Shown here: in pieces, positions 25,637 through 34,318 of the stretch | Position numbering within the stretch: the first letter of the stretch is position 1 | How the letters are laid out: each line of letters opens with the position of its first letter | Source: Paenibacillus xylanilyticus | GTDB taxonomy: Bacteria; Bacillota; Bacilli; Paenibacillales; Paenibacillaceae | DNA length: 64,000 nt | Assembly (NCBI RefSeq): GCF_013359935.1 | Contig: NZ_JABMCB010000176.1 | Span: 41,375-105,374, forward strand | Direction of reading: 5' to 3' | The notes under the pieces: model-generated | Databases searched by the model: none | Seen by the model: the letters and a program-made list of their open reading frames with translations, nothing else | What the model was told of the DNA's origin: nothing | Position numbers and translations under genes: made by a program

Positions 25637-25810
25637 TTACTTGTTGGCTGAGTCATCTTTCTTGTTGAGTAAATTCAAGAGATCATCTAGCTCTACTGAT
25701 TTCTTGATCACGTGCTCATCTTGAAAATTAAAGTCATGTTGAACTACTAAACATTCTAATTCTCTTCGCCTAACTTCAATGAGGTCATTCAATTCAATAT
25801 TTTGCAACAT
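25637..25810 (-). CDS. Spo0E-like aspartyl-phosphate phosphatase
   Basis: A 57-residue protein starting at ATG 25810 (AAGGAGCTG site). It has the Spo0E pattern of two short helices with a charged first helix (LNDLIEVRRRELECLVVQHD) and the signature SVELDDLLN in the second, the conserved SxELD loop that inserts into the active site of phospho-Spo0A. Family members remove the phosphoryl group from Spo0A~P and so delay sporulation. A copy on a mobile element could hold off host sporulation. The length of 57 is usual for the family. Confidence 0.85.
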   Translation of the reverse strand: MLQNIELNDLIEVRRRELECLVVQHDFNFQDEHVIKKSVELDDLLNLLNKKDDSANK

Positions 25811-25837
25811 TGGTATTCAGCTCCTTGAAGAAGAATG

Positions 25838-25864
25838 AAAAAACGCAGACGAGTAACGTCTACG
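25838..25864 (-). terminator. intrinsic terminator/leader hairpin
   Basis: CGtAGACG-ttact-CGTCTgCG then six U on the minus strand, 27 nt before the Spo0E-like start and 12 nt after the E1-like gene. Confidence 0.8.
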
Positions 25865-25876
25865 ATTCTTGTTGTT

Positions 25877-26734
25877 TTATTCTGATTCACTTTGATGTGA
25901 CAGTATCTGTTGCTTCTCGATAGGGTATGTTTTTACCTTATACTTATGTTTAAGATTTATATACGACTTGTGGTGGGCTATTCGCTGTTCAGAGAACAGT
26001 GTATTGAAATAGGAAATCACTTCAAGAGCCGCATATTTATTGGTAAGGAGTTTTTGAGGTTCCTTACTAAGCTGCTGTATGCATGCTGCACCTGGGGCAA
26101 TCGGGTCATCGTCTAATAACATATCGGGAAATGCTGAACAGACAGGATCAAGAATAGTCTCGTCGTTCCAACGAATCCCGCAGACAATTTGTCCGGTCCA
26201 GCCGGTAGCATTATAGGCATCTCTTTCTTCAGAAGTCCAGGAATCCATAGAACGTGCGTCCTGAGGCACACGAGAACCTTCAACCCCTGCATCCACATAA
26301 ATCATATAAGGTTGCGACATGAAGAAGGCATGCATGAGCTGGCGGCTAAAGTTATTATCCACGGTACCAATGAGTACTGGGATTTTCATGTTACAGTAGT
26401 AGTCCTTAAGAAATGCATCATCAAATAATGCTTCCATTGTTTCTAAGGTACTTACATATTGCTCTGCATAAGAAAATACAGGTACTTCATAATGTCTCCC
26501 GTATCGCCTTGCTAGAACGTCTGCCTTCTTCTGTCCTACATCGGAGGGTAGAAATAATTGATTTTTGAGATTATGTTTTTCAACGATATCTGGATCAGCT
26601 AGAAGATAACTACCCTTCACGGAGAAGATATTCATGAGTTGTGTTAATTGTTGAACCACAGCAGATCCGTTTGCACCGGTTCCTAATTGAACGATTTGGA
26701 AAAGGGGTTTCATGTCTGGGTGGAAGATGATCAT
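25877..26734 (-). CDS. E1-like ThiF-family adenylyltransferase (PRTRC type)
   Basis: An N-terminal Rossmann loop (VQLGTGANGSAVVQQL, residues 15-30) and LADPDIVEKHNLKNQLF (the DxxxVExxNLxRQ motif with Lys for Arg) followed by DVGQKKADVLARRYG define the ThiF/MoeB/E1 fold. Such enzymes adenylate the C-terminus of ubiquitin-like or sulfur-carrier proteins. The gene overlaps the JAMM gene by 4 nt (ATGA), and an E2-like gene precedes that, giving the trio seen in PRTRC plasmid systems. Cys residues at about 180, 193 and 215 are candidates for thioester formation. Length of 285 is normal for PRTRC ThiF. Confidence 0.88.
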   Translation of the reverse strand: MIIFHPDMKPLFQIVQLGTGANGSAVVQQLTQLMNIFSVKGSYLLADPDIVEKHNLKNQLFLPSDVGQKKADVLARRYGRHYEVPVFSYAEQYVSTLETMEALFDDAFLKDYYCNMKIPVLIGTVDNNFSRQLMHAFFMSQPYMIYVDAGVEGSRVPQDARSMDSWTSEERDAYNATGWTGQIVCGIRWNDETILDPVCSAFPDMLLDDDPIAPGAACIQQLSKEPQKLLTNKYAALEVISYFNTLFSEQRIAHHKSYINLKHKYKVKTYPIEKQQILSHQSESE

Positions 26735-27777
26735 AGTGCACTCTCTTTCTGAATGCGATAATCATAAGCATTTGTTGCTGGAGGAAAAGCAGAAGTAAAC
26801 ACCTTATTGAGGTCTACCAATTGATATCGACCATCTACAAACACACGACAAGAGATCTTAGGAAAAAAACAATCTAGTCTCCCAATAATCGTATATAAGC
26901 ATCTGCCAATCTCACTGTTATCGTCCTGCTCTGATGGGGTTATTTCTAAAGTGTGATGAGAATGTAACTCCATTACTTTTATCATTTGAGCATCATCAAT
27001 TTCGGTTTTCTCAGGGACAACATTCTCTGATGAAACTACTTGATGTGGGATTGAAAGATGATAGCCCTTGACATGATGAAAGTAGATCTCACCATAAATT
27101 TCTAATTGATCCTTACTGTATTCCCTACATAGAGAGATAAAATCCTCAAGGATAATATACGGGATTGGCGGTAATTTAAACTGTATACCCTCATGCAGTT
27201 GATCACATACAGGCACGTATGATGCTTTTGTGCAGACCGAGTAGACTTCACCATCCCTGATGTGATACACATGTCCGTCAGCAGAGGCAACATACATATT
27301 GTATTTCCGATCAGCAGCAGCTTCCTTTAGAGACGTAAACACTCCAATGGATGCTCCTCTTTTACGGCCGTGAACCTGCGGTATGATTAGGTTATTAGGG
27401 AATAAGGTTAACGTTACATAATCTCGATCGCTCATTTCGCCGTACTCTTCAGCTAGTTTAAGCCTCAAGTCTTCGGTATTAATAGTGCGCCGGCCATCTT
27501 TTGCTTCCGGATCTTCAATACCTTGTTCAATTTCCTCGTTACTAAAGTATTGGGTTATGGGAGTCAACTCACCATCATATTTAATGTGTGTTTCGAGATT
27601 AACTTCTAAAGTCTCAAATGTTTTATTTTCTTTCTTGGGAGTCGGCTTATTCATCGAAAGTTGATTCTTTCGTTGTTTCCGTTTTTCGTTTTCTACAGTA
27701 GTTGTAGTTAACGTTGTTTGTTCCTCCGGACTCAGAAATCCGAACAAATCGCCTTGAACAAAAGTATTATCAGTCAT
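26731..27777 (-). CDS. JAMM/JAB metalloprotease with possible Ub-like N-terminal part
   Basis: ATG 27777 after GGAGGG. The C-terminal half has the complete JAMM signature: Glu in GEIYFHH (about 230), then HSHHTLEITPSEQD, that is H-x-H-x7-S-x2-D at about 272-285. JAMM enzymes in bacteria cleave ubiquitin-like tails or activate sulfur carriers. Residues about 58-145 (VNLETHIKYDGEL..DLRLKLAEEYGEM..VTLTLFPNNLIIPQ) recall the Ub-like PRTRC-C fold, so this may be a precursor-protease fusion; that part is inference. The N-terminal 55 residues are Lys/Thr-rich and disordered. It is coupled to the E1-like gene. Confidence 0.82.
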   Translation of the reverse strand: MTDNTFVQGDLFGFLSPEEQTTLTTTTVENEKRKQRKNQLSMNKPTPKKENKTFETLEVNLETHIKYDGELTPITQYFSNEEIEQGIEDPEAKDGRRTINTEDLRLKLAEEYGEMSDRDYVTLTLFPNNLIIPQVHGRKRGASIGVFTSLKEAAADRKYNMYVASADGHVYHIRDGEVYSVCTKASYVPVCDQLHEGIQFKLPPIPYIILEDFISLCREYSKDQLEIYGEIYFHHVKGYHLSIPHQVVSSENVVPEKTEIDDAQMIKVMELHSHHTLEITPSEQDDNSEIGRCLYTIIGRLDCFFPKISCRVFVDGRYQLVDLNKVFTSAFPPATNAYDYRIQKESAL

Positions 27778-27792
27778 TATTAAACCCTCCAA

Positions 27793-28575
27793 TTAGATCT
27801 TCGTTTGTTTTTCTAATAATTGTTGAATGGTTATTTTTTCAGTGAGAAGCCAGGCATCCGGGAAATCTGTATCCTGCATCTTACTGTATAACTCACGTAA
27901 CTCTGTGATCCCAGAAGTGTTTCGATGCCCATCAAAGTAACAATTTGTGCTTGGAGATCCAAAAAACAAATTGTGCAATGTAGCGCATTGGTTTATATCT
28001 GTTATCGTGGGTAGTGAATTACCACCCATACAAACAGAGCCGTTGGTCACATTGGCATAAGGGTACTTAAATAATTCAGTGTCTGAACTGATTCGGCTCT
28101 GCTTTACCGCAAAGCAGAACATTTGATCTACCCTTCTGCTCTTCATATCAATTAAATAAACAAATAACAAATGAGGGTGACCTATCTTTTCTAAAGGATC
28201 ATTGTAATAGTACATATCCCATTTTTGTTTTGGGACACTGCAGACTACAATTTCTTTTTTTGATTTTTCCATACGGATATACTTAACAATTCCTTTATTC
28301 ATGAAAGGTGTCTCGTACGAAGGTTTTCCTACTTTCCTTATCCCGCAGATACTCAATCTTTCCATACCTTTTCGATGCCCTATGATAGTAAGAGGATGTA
28401 ATTCTCTCAGCTCGGTATCGATAATGGCTTCAGCAAATTGGTTAAAGGTCATAGAGTAGTCAGATAAGACGACATTATTTTGATTCTTTATTTGAACATG
28501 GCACGTTGGTATAGAAGAGTGGACTCCTTCACTCCAAGTAACACTATAGTGTCGTCGGGAATCTCTATTATTCAT
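27793..28575 (-). CDS. PRTRC-B / prokaryotic E2-like protein
   Basis: ATG 28575 (AAAGGACG site) overlaps the upstream stop by 8 nt. The C-terminal half, FKYPYANVTNGSVCMGGNSL then ..FFGSPSTNCYF.., matches the conserved core of PRTRC system protein B, which has been grouped with predicted prokaryotic E2 enzymes; Cys182 in VCMGG is the candidate acceptor. If so it would carry a Ub-like protein from the E1-like enzyme. The length of 260 is normal. It sits immediately upstream of the JAMM and E1-like genes. Catalysis in this family has not been shown to my knowledge, so the E2 role is inferred. Confidence 0.8.
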   Translation of the reverse strand: MNNRDSRRHYSVTWSEGVHSSIPTCHVQIKNQNNVVLSDYSMTFNQFAEAIIDTELRELHPLTIIGHRKGMERLSICGIRKVGKPSYETPFMNKGIVKYIRMEKSKKEIVVCSVPKQKWDMYYYNDPLEKIGHPHLLFVYLIDMKSRRVDQMFCFAVKQSRISSDTELFKYPYANVTNGSVCMGGNSLPTITDINQCATLHNLFFGSPSTNCYFDGHRNTSGITELRELYSKMQDTDFPDAWLLTEKITIQQLLEKQTKI

Positions 28576-29062
28576 GTATATCGTCCTTTTCGAGATACTC
28601 ACTGATTAAGGCTGCCATCTTCATTAAATGCTCAAGAAATTGGCTGTGGTATCCATAGTAATTTTCTTCAAGATGAACGGTAATAGTGTCGTCGATTATT
28701 TCAATGTTTAAGCTGGCCATCGAATAGTCACAGTTCACCCTTGTTATGAAAGGCTGGATGGATTGCGTAAATTCACTCTGGCTCTGTAATGCCGATGACA
28801 GGTCTCCACCGGATATAGCATATCTAGCTTCGTCTTCATTGTGAGGTATGCTTTTTACATCGAACTTATGAAAAACCATTCTAAGTAACTCGTCGAAAAT
28901 ATCAAATGTCGGGCCAATTCCGTAAGTGTTCCAGATCCGCCATCCCTTTGCAGCGCTTAAGTTTGTCGGGTTTATTCCATAATCATGAGCAAGCTTAAGC
29001 ATCCGAAAATTATCAGTAGATGACCTTAAAGACTCTATATCTTCATTATTGAACATCAGCAT
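28568..29062 (-). CDS. unknown 164-aa protein of the Ub-like operon
   Basis: ATG 29062 (GAAAGGAAAC site). It ends inside the start of the E2-like gene (8-nt overlap), so it is translationally coupled to the conjugation module. The N-terminal 80 residues are helical (DIESLRSSTDNFRMLKLAHD), the remainder alpha/beta (YSMASLNIEIIDDTITVHLE). PRTRC loci include proteins named A-F that differ widely, and this may be the local counterpart of one of them; I cannot assign which. A possible target or substrate of the pathway. Confidence 0.72.
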   Translation of the reverse strand: MLMFNNEDIESLRSSTDNFRMLKLAHDYGINPTNLSAAKGWRIWNTYGIGPTFDIFDELLRMVFHKFDVKSIPHNEDEARYAISGGDLSSALQSQSEFTQSIQPFITRVNCDYSMASLNIEIIDDTITVHLEENYYGYHSQFLEHLMKMAALISEYLEKDDIHE

Positions 29063-29086
29063 GAGAATGTTTCCTTTCTCTTTTAA

Positions 29087-29431
29087 TTAAATGAAGTCAT
29101 CATTACTTTCAGTTCGCATATATCTGAAGTGTCCGCAATAATGTCTATGATTTGTTTGTTCGTAGAATATGTTAAAGTAATTGTTTTTTGCATTTTGTTC
29201 ATAATCCCATGAATATGCGTTGTCGTATGAATCTAGATAAAAGGATTGATTCAAAACGGTATTAACATCCTCTATGGAGAATGATGAGAAGTCAATTTCA
29301 TTTAGTGGTGTATCACTAAAAATCAATTCTACGATTTTATAGAGCTCCTCCTTCGTTGAGGTGCTATTCTCTTCATGTTTCTCTTTTAATGATTTCTCGA
29401 ATTGATTCCAGTCCAATCGGAGGAATTCCAT
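29087..29431 (-). CDS. unknown 114-aa protein
   Basis: ATG 29431 has AAGGTGG 7 nt upstream; the longer frame to 29497 lacks a site. The acidic product is rich in Asn, Tyr and Phe toward the C-terminus (NNYFNIFYEQTNHRHYCGHF). No family is recognised. It lies between dnaN and the Ub-like module in the same direction, with gaps under 75 nt, so all are probably one transcript. Confidence 0.7.
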   Translation of the reverse strand: MEFLRLDWNQFEKSLKEKHEENSTSTKEELYKIVELIFSDTPLNEIDFSSFSIEDVNTVLNQSFYLDSYDNAYSWDYEQNAKNNYFNIFYEQTNHRHYCGHFRYMRTESNDDFI

Positions 29432-29503
29432 ACGTTCGCCACCTTTGAAGTAGAATAATAATGGATGGTCCCTTCTATAAAGGAAGCATCCATTCATACT
29501 TGT

Positions 29504-30673
29504 CTATTTTCTACGGTACGGTAAGATAATTTGAATATTACCCTTACTCTCTTGTGGCTCTATAAGAACTGGACTTAGTTCTCCAGTAAAGCTGATCCGG
29601 ACCATTTTCGAATGGTAGGCTTTAATTGCATCCAAAAAATATCTTGTATTAATCGAGATATCAATTTCGTCACCAACGTAATCTTGGACAAAAATCTCCT
29701 CAGCTACGGATGCAAATGAAGATTCATGCGTTTTCAGCTCAATAGATGCAGCATTGTTAGGGTTGGTTTTTATGAGGGTAATTCCCCCATCGTTGCCTTC
29801 CGCTTTAACAATATACTGTCGTTCTAGAGAAGCAAGTAGCTCGGTACGATGTACCAAGAAACTAACTTTCATTGAGTCCCCATCAGGACGAATTCTACTT
29901 ACATCAGGATAACTTCCCTCGAGAATGGTTGTACTGAAGGTTGTATTTCCTGACTTAATCACTAATCTCCCTTTAACTAAAGAAATATCCACCTTGTTAC
30001 TTCCAATAAGTCTCGATATTTTTTCGAGGGGCTTAGCTGCTATAGTTATTCCATCATTCCCGAATTCTTGAATAGAATCGGTTTGGTAAGAGGCTATGGC
30101 TAATCTATGTCGGTTAGTTGTAGTAAAGACAAGGTCTTGCTCCGTTAGGTTAATATTAACGCCAGTAAGAATAGGCGTGTTTTCGTCCGTGGAGGCTGCG
30201 AATAAGGTTTTATTTAATAGATCCAGAAAGTGAGAAGAATCCAATTGAAGGAGAGCCTTCCCCTTCGGAATGACAAACTGGGGGAATTCTACAGCACTCA
30301 GACCCTGCATTTTAAAGTTTGCGTTCACTTTTTCATCAACTGACGTTACATTAATCAGTTTCTGATCCGTCAGTTTTTCATCAGGATGATCAGAAACGGT
30401 AATACAGACTGCGGACCCCATTTTTCTTACAATTTCAATAATGAGTGGTGGGATCATTACTGACCCTACTTCATCTACGCTTAATTCATTTTCCTTCGAG
30501 GGTATGAAATGCTCCGTTGAATTCACGGTATTATCCGTAACCAAGTTTAGTCCTTTTTTTGTTGCATGAAATTTGATATTCATACAGATCGGTACTCTTT
30601 CAGATTTCTCTAATGTCTCTTTAACTTTTGTTAAGCCATCCAAGAGTGTCTTCGTTTTCATTGTAATTTTCAT
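29504..30673 (-). CDS. dnaN: DNA polymerase III beta subunit (sliding clamp)
   Basis: ATG 30673 (AGAAGGGAAG site) gives 389 residues, close to chromosomal clamps of about 380. The three-domain clamp architecture is evident: LLDGLTKVKETLEKSERVPI at the N-terminus, SHFLDLLNKTLFAASTDENT with PILTGVNI at domain II, FTTTNRHRLAI, and a C-terminus ..SPVLIEPQESKGNIQIILPY that replaces the usual MPM/R ending. It tethers polymerases to DNA. A private clamp on an element suggests independent or host-modifying replication, and might serve the UvrX polymerase encoded elsewhere in the window. It is preceded by a terminator only 37 nt upstream. Confidence 0.95.
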   Translation of the reverse strand: MKITMKTKTLLDGLTKVKETLEKSERVPICMNIKFHATKKGLNLVTDNTVNSTEHFIPSKENELSVDEVGSVMIPPLIIEIVRKMGSAVCITVSDHPDEKLTDQKLINVTSVDEKVNANFKMQGLSAVEFPQFVIPKGKALLQLDSSHFLDLLNKTLFAASTDENTPILTGVNINLTEQDLVFTTTNRHRLAIASYQTDSIQEFGNDGITIAAKPLEKISRLIGSNKVDISLVKGRLVIKSGNTTFSTTILEGSYPDVSRIRPDGDSMKVSFLVHRTELLASLERQYIVKAEGNDGGITLIKTNPNNAASIELKTHESSFASVAEEIFVQDYVGDEIDISINTRYFLDAIKAYHSKMVRISFTGELSPVLIEPQESKGNIQIILPYRRK

Positions 30674-30709
30674 TTTAGAATCTTCCCTTCTTTTAGTTAA
30701 AGTAAGAAT

Positions 30710-30753
30710 AAAAAAAGACATAGCCTACTCTTGATCAAGTAGATTATGTCTTT
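30710..30753 (-). terminator. intrinsic terminator between tandem genes
   Basis: AAAGACATaatCTACTtgatcAAGAGTAGgctATGTCTTT plus seven U on the minus strand. It directly follows the 30752 stop and precedes dnaN by 37 nt. Confidence 0.88.
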
Positions 30754-31384
30754 AACTTTTTCGTGTCCCAACTCCTAAAATAGTAAGCAGGCTTGCAAGT
30801 AAACCATTAAACTGGATAACATCCATTAGACCGACAAAGTAAATACGCTTTTCTACTAAGTTGCCAGTCCGTTTCGTTTGGGTAGCAAAAATAATCTTCC
30901 CGTATTCTTCTGATACTTCTCCTACCATAGAAAACGAATTCTGGGATAGGTTGTATTTCGCCATACATATCTGATGTGCTAAGAATAGATTGTCCGGACA
31001 TATAGCACGGATTAACTTAGCTTTTGATTTCTTCCAAAGCTTGCTTGCTAGCTCACTTGCATGTTGTAAATGTTTATAGCAAGTAGAGATAAATGTCACC
31101 ACTCTGGTACGTCTGTCTACTGCAGCAGCTAAACATAATATGGACCATGAATCTTCTGACATATCTGAGCCAATTCTTCGCCAGATCTGTATTTCAGTAT
31201 TCTGATCAGCCTCATGACTTGCTTTCAAGACTTCGTTTGTGATCTGGCTTTCTTTACTTATGTAACTACAGACCTCTTTGTTTTTTACCCAATATGATAA
31301 CTTCAAGGTCGGCATACCAGGAACGATTGCGGAAATTGCGTCCCAACCGTATTGATTCCTCTTTTTCAAACGAAACTTGAACAT
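30752..31384 (-). CDS. unknown 210-aa protein
   Basis: ATG 31384 is fixed by CAGGAGG at 9 nt; the longer frame reads through a terminator hairpin. The protein is basic, with Trp-rich segments (KLSYWVKNKE, EIQIWRRIGSD) and a hydrophobic C-terminal segment (VGLMDVIQFNGLLASLLTIL) that could be membrane-associated. No family is recognised. It heads the run that leads to dnaN and the Ub-like module. Confidence 0.7.
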   Translation of the reverse strand: MFKFRLKKRNQYGWDAISAIVPGMPTLKLSYWVKNKEVCSYISKESQITNEVLKASHEADQNTEIQIWRRIGSDMSEDSWSILCLAAAVDRRTRVVTFISTCYKHLQHASELASKLWKKSKAKLIRAICPDNLFLAHQICMAKYNLSQNSFSMVGEVSEEYGKIIFATQTKRTGNLVEKRIYFVGLMDVIQFNGLLASLLTILGVGTRKS

Positions 31385-31418
31385 CTGTGATAACCTCCTG
31401 AAATTTTGTTCAATATGC

Positions 31419-31463
31419 AAAAAAAACGCATGATTCCGCTCTTTGTAAAGCGAATCCATGCGT
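31419..31463 (-). terminator. leader terminator
   Basis: AACGCATGGATTCgCTttacaaaGAgcGGAATCATGCGTT with eight U on the minus strand, 35 nt before ATG 31384. No minus-strand gene lies upstream for over 800 nt, so it is inside a leader. Confidence 0.85.
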
Positions 31464-31509
31464 TTAGATGCCAAATATTGAGTTTTAGACTTGTTGGTGA
31501 AATAAAAAA

Positions 31510-31547
31510 GATTCTTAGCATTGAATCAACTTGATTATTGATTCAAT
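31510..31547 (-). terminator. second leader hairpin
   Basis: ATTGAATCAA-taatcaag-TTGATTCAAT followed after 9 nt by six U (31510-31505) on the minus strand. It makes a tandem hairpin leader together with 31419-31463. Confidence 0.5.
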
Positions 31548-32279
31548 ATGTATTGCCATCACTCTATTCAATGAAATAAAGTGTCCACAATCTTATTCTT
31601 CATCCTAATGAAAATACATTAGTCCCAAAATGCTATCCAATCCATTATCATCTCGTGGAGTACATAATTTAAATAGCATTGAAGAATACAAAAACAAAAG
31701 AATTAGCTTTATTTTACACTAATATTTATGAAAAATAAAGTTTCATTCTTGAGTGTTCAATATGGTATAGATTAATGTCGGTCCTGAACTGACTAGACAA
31801 TAATTAAATATCTAATAAGTGACTTCGAAATAGTTGTCTTACTCCGAATACATGATACTCTCGATCTGTAAGAAACATATTGACTTTGGAGTTGAGAAAA
31901 TAATGAAATACCCATATATGGATCAAGCATTTGTACATAAGGCAAAGCAAGTAGAGAAGAGAGATTTAGAAAACTCATATTATCTTTAAGGTCAATTCGA
32001 CTCAGGGGGTTCATAGAATTACAAGAGGCCGATTTAGACAGGATCTTACATATGCGTTATTTTAAATTCGCCCCATTCACTTCACACTTAATGGCTTTGT
32101 TAAATGCTGCGTTAGGTGACCTTAACTCCAAGATTATTACTCTAGCTAATCGAAAATTATGCCTGGTCATTCCTGTGGAAAGTAAAATGATGATTTCACT
32201 TTAAAAAGCATGATGAATACGGTAAAGTATTTTAAGACAACTAAAAAAGTTCCCATAAATTCCCTAAGTGAGGTATTAA
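31548..32279. other. gene-poor 730-bp region upstream of graspetide cluster
   Basis: AT-rich. The only protein-like frame is plus-strand 32052-32204 (50 codons, starting MRYFKFAPFTSHLMALLNAA), without a good ribosome site; it may be a gene remnant. A minus-strand 73-codon frame at 31793-32014 has no ribosome site. The promoter of the 32280 operon must lie here. Confidence 0.5.
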
Positions 32280-33197
32280 GTGAAGAATATACTAGTGATA
32301 ACACATTCAAAGGATTATACAGTAACTTATTTAGAGAAAAAATATTCTGAGTTCTTTACATTACGTTTAAATATTGATCAGATTAACTCTTATCAAATTA
32401 ACATAAGTGATGCTTACAGTAACATTATCACAGATCATCAAGATATAGCTTTAAATGATGTGCACGCTGTCTATTATCGTAAAGTTGCCTACCCTGACCT
32501 CTCAGACTATGAGATGGGGCTACGTCCGCTTATCGCCAAAGAACTTCTTGCCCTCACCGAAGGATTAGCTGAAACATTAGGTGAACGTTGTCTAACACGT
32601 CCTTCCTTACTAAAGCGCGCTGAAAACAAGATTGTTCAATTAAAAGTTGCGAAAAAAATAGGATTTAGACTCCCTCAATCATTAGTTACCAATTACGATC
32701 AAAGCGCTCAAGCTTTTGTAAAATCGCAAACCTCTATTGTTAAGCCAATTGCAACAGGAAGATTGATAACTTCTGAGCAAGAATACATACTCCAAACAAA
32801 TCTTGTACCTGACACAGTACTCCCGGTCAATTTGTCTCACTGTCCTTCCTACTTCCAATCCTATGTTTCAAAGGATTATGAGGTTAGAGTAACTATTGTA
32901 GACAGGCAGGTTTTTGCTGTTAAAATCCAAGCAGACAATCATATTGATTGGAGAAAAAGTCATGCTAAGAATATTTATGAAGTTATAGATATACCAAAAG
33001 TTATTATCCAACAATGTCTTGAGTTTATGAGGGAGTTTGGCTTAAGTTTTGGTGCTTTTGATTTCATAGTTTCAAATGGAGAGTACTATTTTCTTGAAGT
33101 GAATCCAAATGGTCAATGGCTTTGGTTAGAGGAGAAATTAGATTTGAAAATTTCTGATGCAATCGTCCATTTTCTACTAGAGGATGGTGATCATTAA
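32280..33197 (+). CDS. ATP-grasp ligase of a graspetide pathway (MvdC/MvdD-like)
   Basis: GTG start after GTGAGGT. The 305-residue protein has the ATP-grasp plan: an N-terminal pre-grasp domain (KNILVITHSKDYTVTYLEKK), YYRKVAYP, ENKIVQLKVAKKIGFRLPQS, SIVKPIATGR, SYFQSYVSKDYEVRVTIVD, and the metal-binding end FDFIVSNGEYYFLEVNPNGQ. This matches the RimK-related ligases that form side-chain ester or amide rings in microviridin-like peptides. The precursor-like gene is two genes downstream. The stop overlaps the next ATG by one base, so the operon is tightly coupled. Length is typical. Confidence 0.88.
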   Translation: MKNILVITHSKDYTVTYLEKKYSEFFTLRLNIDQINSYQINISDAYSNIITDHQDIALNDVHAVYYRKVAYPDLSDYEMGLRPLIAKELLALTEGLAETLGERCLTRPSLLKRAENKIVQLKVAKKIGFRLPQSLVTNYDQSAQAFVKSQTSIVKPIATGRLITSEQEYILQTNLVPDTVLPVNLSHCPSYFQSYVSKDYEVRVTIVDRQVFAVKIQADNHIDWRKSHAKNIYEVIDIPKVIIQQCLEFMREFGLSFGAFDFIVSNGEYYFLEVNPNGQWLWLEEKLDLKISDAIVHFLLEDGDH

Positions 33198-34318
33198 TGG
33201 ACAGGTTACCTAAAAATGTTTTTCATTTTTTAAAAATTCTTTCCTTGTCTCCTATACTTCGAGTGACATGTGATGAAAGTTTCGGGGAGATCACAAAGAA
33301 AAGCAAAAGTCTACGATTCTCTCTTTTGAGCTTTAACATAGGAGTATATATTCTCCATATATTTACTTTCCGATACATTTTAGAAAACTCACTTAAACAA
33401 GGAATAAAAGATGAGCTTACTTTTATTAAAATTCTATCGTTGAGAGATATTCAAAAACCAATTGATCAGAAAGACTTTGAATCAAGACTGGAGAAACACA
33501 GAACAGAAGTAGAACCACTAAATCCTAATGATAAAGAAGTTATTAAAGAAGCATTATCTTTCAAAATGAATAGCATCATAGACTCTAAAAATAGAACTTT
33601 TAACAAATTCCTCGCCTATTTAGCAGTGGTTGCTTTTCTGATTCCTATTTATACACCTTACCTCTCTAAATTAAAACAATCTCTCGAACATGAGGGGGTT
33701 TTTTATATTCTTATCCTTCTAACTCTGTTTTACATAGTTACAGGGATACTTAATCTTATGCTTTTTTTTCATGAATTCATCAAAGTAAGATCTTATTCTA
33801 GATATCGTTACCAAGATGTTAAAAATTCAAATGATCGATCCACTGAACTATTACAGATGATTTATTACGAACGTTATTTGACTGAATTTGAATGGATTCA
33901 GGAAGTCACTGTTATAAAAAATATAGAAAAATATATTAAAGGTGTTATTATCATGAGTCTCGCTTTAGTCACCTTCCATAACATTTCACTGCATTTTGAA
34001 GAAACAGCGTCCTTAACCAGTTCTTCTTTAATTACCGATACTCAGGTATATGTTCTTAATTTATCAAACAGTCCTTCTAAGCTATACGATGGTCAAAAGA
34101 GTTTAATTGACAATCTAACATCTGGGTTTCTTGAAAATAGTATTTCTGAGGTGATTCTTATTCGTTCAGGAGACGATTATGAAAAAAATTATAAAAGAAT
34201 TTATAGCTTGATTCAGTCTTTAAATGTCAATAATATAGATATTACCGTAGCAATGAATTCAGCTGACATTGACAAAAATAAACTTACTATTCTTTTAAAG
34301 AAAGGTCAAATCAAATGA
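33197..34318 (+). CDS. membrane protein of the graspetide cluster
   Basis: A 373-residue protein with hydrophobic segments near 47-65, 137-155, 170-196 and 250-270, a charged cytoplasmic-looking loop between the first two, and a C-terminal soluble domain (TQVYVLNLSNSPSKLYDGQK.. EVILIRSG..) with a Rossmann-like strand pattern. It does not look like an ABC exporter, peptidase C39 or acetyltransferase. It is coupled by single-base and 4-base overlaps to the ligase and precursor, so it belongs to the pathway: sensor, export partner or immunity are possible. No family is recognised. Confidence 0.8.
   Translation: MDRLPKNVFHFLKILSLSPILRVTCDESFGEITKKSKSLRFSLLSFNIGVYILHIFTFRYILENSLKQGIKDELTFIKILSLRDIQKPIDQKDFESRLEKHRTEVEPLNPNDKEVIKEALSFKMNSIIDSKNRTFNKFLAYLAVVAFLIPIYTPYLSKLKQSLEHEGVFYILILLTLFYIVTGILNLMLFFHEFIKVRSYSRYRYQDVKNSNDRSTELLQMIYYERYLTEFEWIQEVTVIKNIEKYIKGVIIMSLALVTFHNISLHFEETASLTSSSLITDTQVYVLNLSNSPSKLYDGQKSLIDNLTSGFLENSISEVILIRSGDDYEKNYKRIYSLIQSLNVNNIDITVAMNSADIDKNKLTILLKKGQIK

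Noticed and set aside
31793..32014. Minus-strand 73-codon frame
   Set aside because: No ribosome site and no recognisable protein features.
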